Assembly (NCBI RefSeq): GCF_003201105.1
Contig: NZ_QICJ01000001.1
Span: 1-64,000 of the forward strand
Origin: Dyella sp. AtDHG13
GTDB taxonomy: Bacteria > Pseudomonadota > Gammaproteobacteria > Xanthomonadales > Rhodanobacteraceae
DNA: 64,000 nt
Direction of reading: 5' to 3'
The notes below the pieces were generated by a model. It searched no databases. It was not told the DNA's origin and was given only the letters and a program-made list of their open reading frames with translations. Positions 62,037-64,000 of the stretch are shown one piece after another. The stretch's first letter is position 1, and each line of letters starts with the position of its first letter. The position numbers were made by a program, and so were the translations under genes.

Positions 62037-64000
62037 TCAGATATTTCCTACATTTTGGCGTCGCTCCGCACGCTGCTCCATCCAGTCGTACAGCACCGGC
62101 AACAGCAGCAAGGTGAGCAGCGTGGAGGTGATCAGGCCGCCGACTACCACGGTGGCCAAGGGACGCTGGGTTTCCGCGCCCACGCCGCTGGAGAGCAGCA
62201 TCGGCACCAACCCCAGGATGGCCACGCTCGCCGTCATCAGCACCGGGCGCAGGCGCAAGGTCGTGCCGCGCATCACCGCGTCGCGCACGCCCATGCCCTT
62301 GGCGCGCTGCTCGTTGAGGAAGCTCACCAGCACGATGCCATTGAGCATCGCCACGCCAAACACCGCGATAAAGCCGATGGCCGATGGCACGGACAGGTAT
62401 TGCCCGGTAACCGCCAGCGCCACGATGCCGCCGATGGTGGCAAACGGCACGTTGGCGAGAATCAGCGCGGCGTACTTCATCGAGTTGAACGCCGTATAGA
62501 GCAGGATGAAGATGAAGAAGATCGTGGCCGGCACGATCAGCGACAGGCGCTTCAAGGCACGCTGCTGGTTCTCGAACGCCCCGCCCCACGCTGTGTAGTA
62601 GCCCGGCGGCAGCTTCACCTGCTGCGCGATGGCCGCATTCGCCTCACGCACGAAGCCGTCGATGTCGCGGCCGCGTACATCCATCTGGATCACCGCATAG
62701 CGCTGCAGCTGCTCGCGACGGATAAAGGAATAACCCTCCGCCTCCGTCACTTCGGCCACCTGCGCCAGCTGCACGATGGCGCCGCCCGGCGACTGGATGG
62801 GAATGCGCTCGATCGCCTGCATGGAGCGCTTGTCCGCATCGTCCAGCCGTACGGCGATATCGAAACGCTTGACGCCATCGATCAGGGTGCTGATCGGTTC
62901 GCCGCCGATGCCGTTGCGCACCACGGTAAGCACGTCGTCCGCGTTCAAACCGTAGCGCGCAAGCGCGTCGCGGTCGACGCGGATGCGTATCTGCGGCTTG
63001 CCCAGGTTGGCTTCCAGGGCCAGATCGGCCACGCCGGGCACGCCAGCCAATACGTCCTTGATGCGCGCGCTCAGCCGGTCCAGCTCGCCCAGGTCGTCGC
63101 CATAGAGCTTGAGCGCCAGGGTGGCGCGCACGCCGGATATCAGCTCTTCGATGCGCATCTGGATGGGCTGCGTGTAGCTCACCACGGCGGTCGGCAACGC
63201 ATCGGACAGCTCGCGCTGCATGTCCGCCTCGATGCTTTCCAGCGTCTGTCCCTTGCGCCATTGCTCGCGCGGCTTGAGCGGTGTGTAGACCTCCATGTAG
63301 TTCACGTCCGCCGTTTCGCCCTTCTCGGCACGGCCGATCATCGCCAGCGTGGTATCCACCTCGGGGAACGATGCCTTGATGCGCGCGGCGACCTGCCGCG
63401 AGATCTCGATGGACTCGTCCAGCGAGGCCGACGGAATGGAGGTGATGCGCCACATGATGGCGCCCTCCTTCAGGTTGGGCATGAATTCCTTGCCCAGCAA
63501 CGGGAACAGCACCAGGCTGCCGAGCAAGGCGCCGCCCGCCATGCCGAGCACCCAGCCGCGCCGCCGCAGCGACCACGTCAGCACCGCGCCGTAGCGCTGC
63601 TTCAGGAAGGCCACGAGGCGCGTGTCGCGCTCTTCCTTCGGCTTCAGCAGCAGCGCGGCGAGCACGGGGATCAGGGTCAGGGCAAGCAACAGGGAGCCGG
63701 CCATGGCGAAGCTGATGTTGAACGCCATCGGCTTGAACATCTTGCCTTCCAGCCCTTGCAGGCTGAACAGCGGCAGGAACACCACGATGATGATGACGAT
63801 GGCGAACGTGATGGGGCTGGCCACTTCGCGCGCCGCCGCCAGCACCGCCGCCGTGCGATCCACCGGCAGGCCGTGCGCCTTGCGCTCGGCCATGATGCGG
63901 AACGCGTTCTCCACCATCACCACCGCGCCATCCACCATCATGCCGATGCCAATGGCAAGGCCCGCCAGCGACATCAGGTTGGCCGACAGCCCCGCCTGCT
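62037..64000 (-). CDS. Heavy-metal RND efflux pump, CzcA/CusA family (3' part)
   Basis: The gene continues beyond the right edge; 645 residues from the first internal Met plus about eight more are visible. Contents: end of the first membrane half (GLAIGIGMMVDGAVVMVENAF), the periplasmic pore and docking domains, and the second membrane half (AVFGVAMLNGIVLVSFLNEQR, RLRPVLMT, PLATVVVGGLITSTLLTLLLLPVLY). The GMMVDGAVV and the helix-4 DGA motif match CzcA-like divalent-cation (Co/Zn/Cd) or Cus monovalent pumps; the specificity cannot be set from this portion. The proper partners would lie to the right. Confidence 0.92.
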   Translation of the reverse strand, partial: QAGLSANLMSLAGLAIGIGMMVDGAVVMVENAFRIMAERKAHGLPVDRTAAVLAAAREVASPITFAIVIIIVVFLPLFSLQGLEGKMFKPMAFNISFAMAGSLLLALTLIPVLAALLLKPKEERDTRLVAFLKQRYGAVLTWSLRRRGWVLGMAGGALLGSLVLFPLLGKEFMPNLKEGAIMWRITSIPSASLDESIEISRQVAARIKASFPEVDTTLAMIGRAEKGETADVNYMEVYTPLKPREQWRKGQTLESIEADMQRELSDALPTAVVSYTQPIQMRIEELISGVRATLALKLYGDDLGELDRLSARIKDVLAGVPGVADLALEANLGKPQIRIRVDRDALARYGLNADDVLTVVRNGIGGEPISTLIDGVKRFDIAVRLDDADKRSMQAIERIPIQSPGGAIVQLAQVAEVTEAEGYSFIRREQLQRYAVIQMDVRGRDIDGFVREANAAIAQQVKLPPGYYTAWGGAFENQQRALKRLSLIVPATIFFIFILLYTAFNSMKYAALILANVPFATIGGIVALAVTGQYLSVPSAIGFIAVFGVAMLNGIVLVSFLNEQRAKGMGVRDAVMRGTTLRLRPVLMTASVAILGLVPMLLSSGVGAETQRPLATVVVGGLITSTLLTLLLLPVLYDWMEQRAERRQNVGNI

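Overview
This is a GC-rich, densely coded chromosomal stretch, most likely from a gammaproteobacterium of the order Xanthomonadales, with Rhodanobacteraceae such as Dyella, Luteibacter or Rhodanobacter the best fit. The evidence is protein-family content: an XVIPCD-type secreted effector, an XAC2610-like secreted protein, a GH92 mannosidase, a MASE1 protein, DUF2239 and DUF1737 genes, and GTCATTCCGG-type REP repeats. No phage, insertion sequence, CRISPR array or replication origin was seen. The assignment is inference; no database was searched.

Layout. 1-6110: a D-galactose oxidation (De Ley-Doudoroff type) operon: FadR-type regulator (partial), dgoK, dgoA, dgoD, SDR dehydrogenase, SMP-30 lactonase and a sugar-porter MFS transporter. 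6187-8825: a secreted sialidase-fold glycosidase with ricin lectin domain, and an XAC2610-like secreted protein. 9137-15135: a periplasmic molybdenum aldehyde-type oxidoreductase (triheme cytochrome, large subunit, 2Fe-2S subunit) divergent from its maturation genes (XdhC and MocA-like). 15197-20718: DUF1737 and BON-domain proteins, then a BvgS/EvgS-like hybrid kinase divergent from its LuxR-type response regulator. 21111-25537: a three-gene chaperone-usher fimbrial operon without an adhesin gene; its usher carries an octapeptide tandem repeat.

26286-39408: GH92 enzyme, a DUF1330/DUF2239/GIY-YIG operon, an aldo-keto reductase, phosphoglucomutase, DksA-like zinc finger, NodT-type outer-membrane factor with GNAT enzyme, OsmC protein and a MASE1 pseudokinase-like protein. 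39439-49177: a secreted hypothetical, membrane-tethered MBL hydrolase, quinone oxidoreductase, two divergent universal stress proteins, a TonB-dependent receptor beside a His/Met-rich DUF2946 protein (copper-related by inference), DUF1801, DUF3592 and a secreted nuclease. 49178-52155: a gene-poor, probably acquired patch with a small ORF, a lipoprotein/XVIPCD-effector pair (probable immunity and toxin of an antibacterial type IV secretion system), tRNA-Ser(UGA) and a degenerate, interrupted second tRNA-Ser copy. 52156-64000: serS, an SDR divergent from an AraC regulator, a membrane protein, rarA, the DUF3999/DUF2339 pair and the 3' part of a CzcA/CusA RND pump.

The most interesting items are the effector/immunity pair, the octapeptide-repeat loop in the fimbrial usher, the linked BvgAS-like system and fimbrial operon, and the interrupted tRNA copy. 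Starts were chosen by Shine-Dalgarno match, overlap with neighbours and signal-peptide position.
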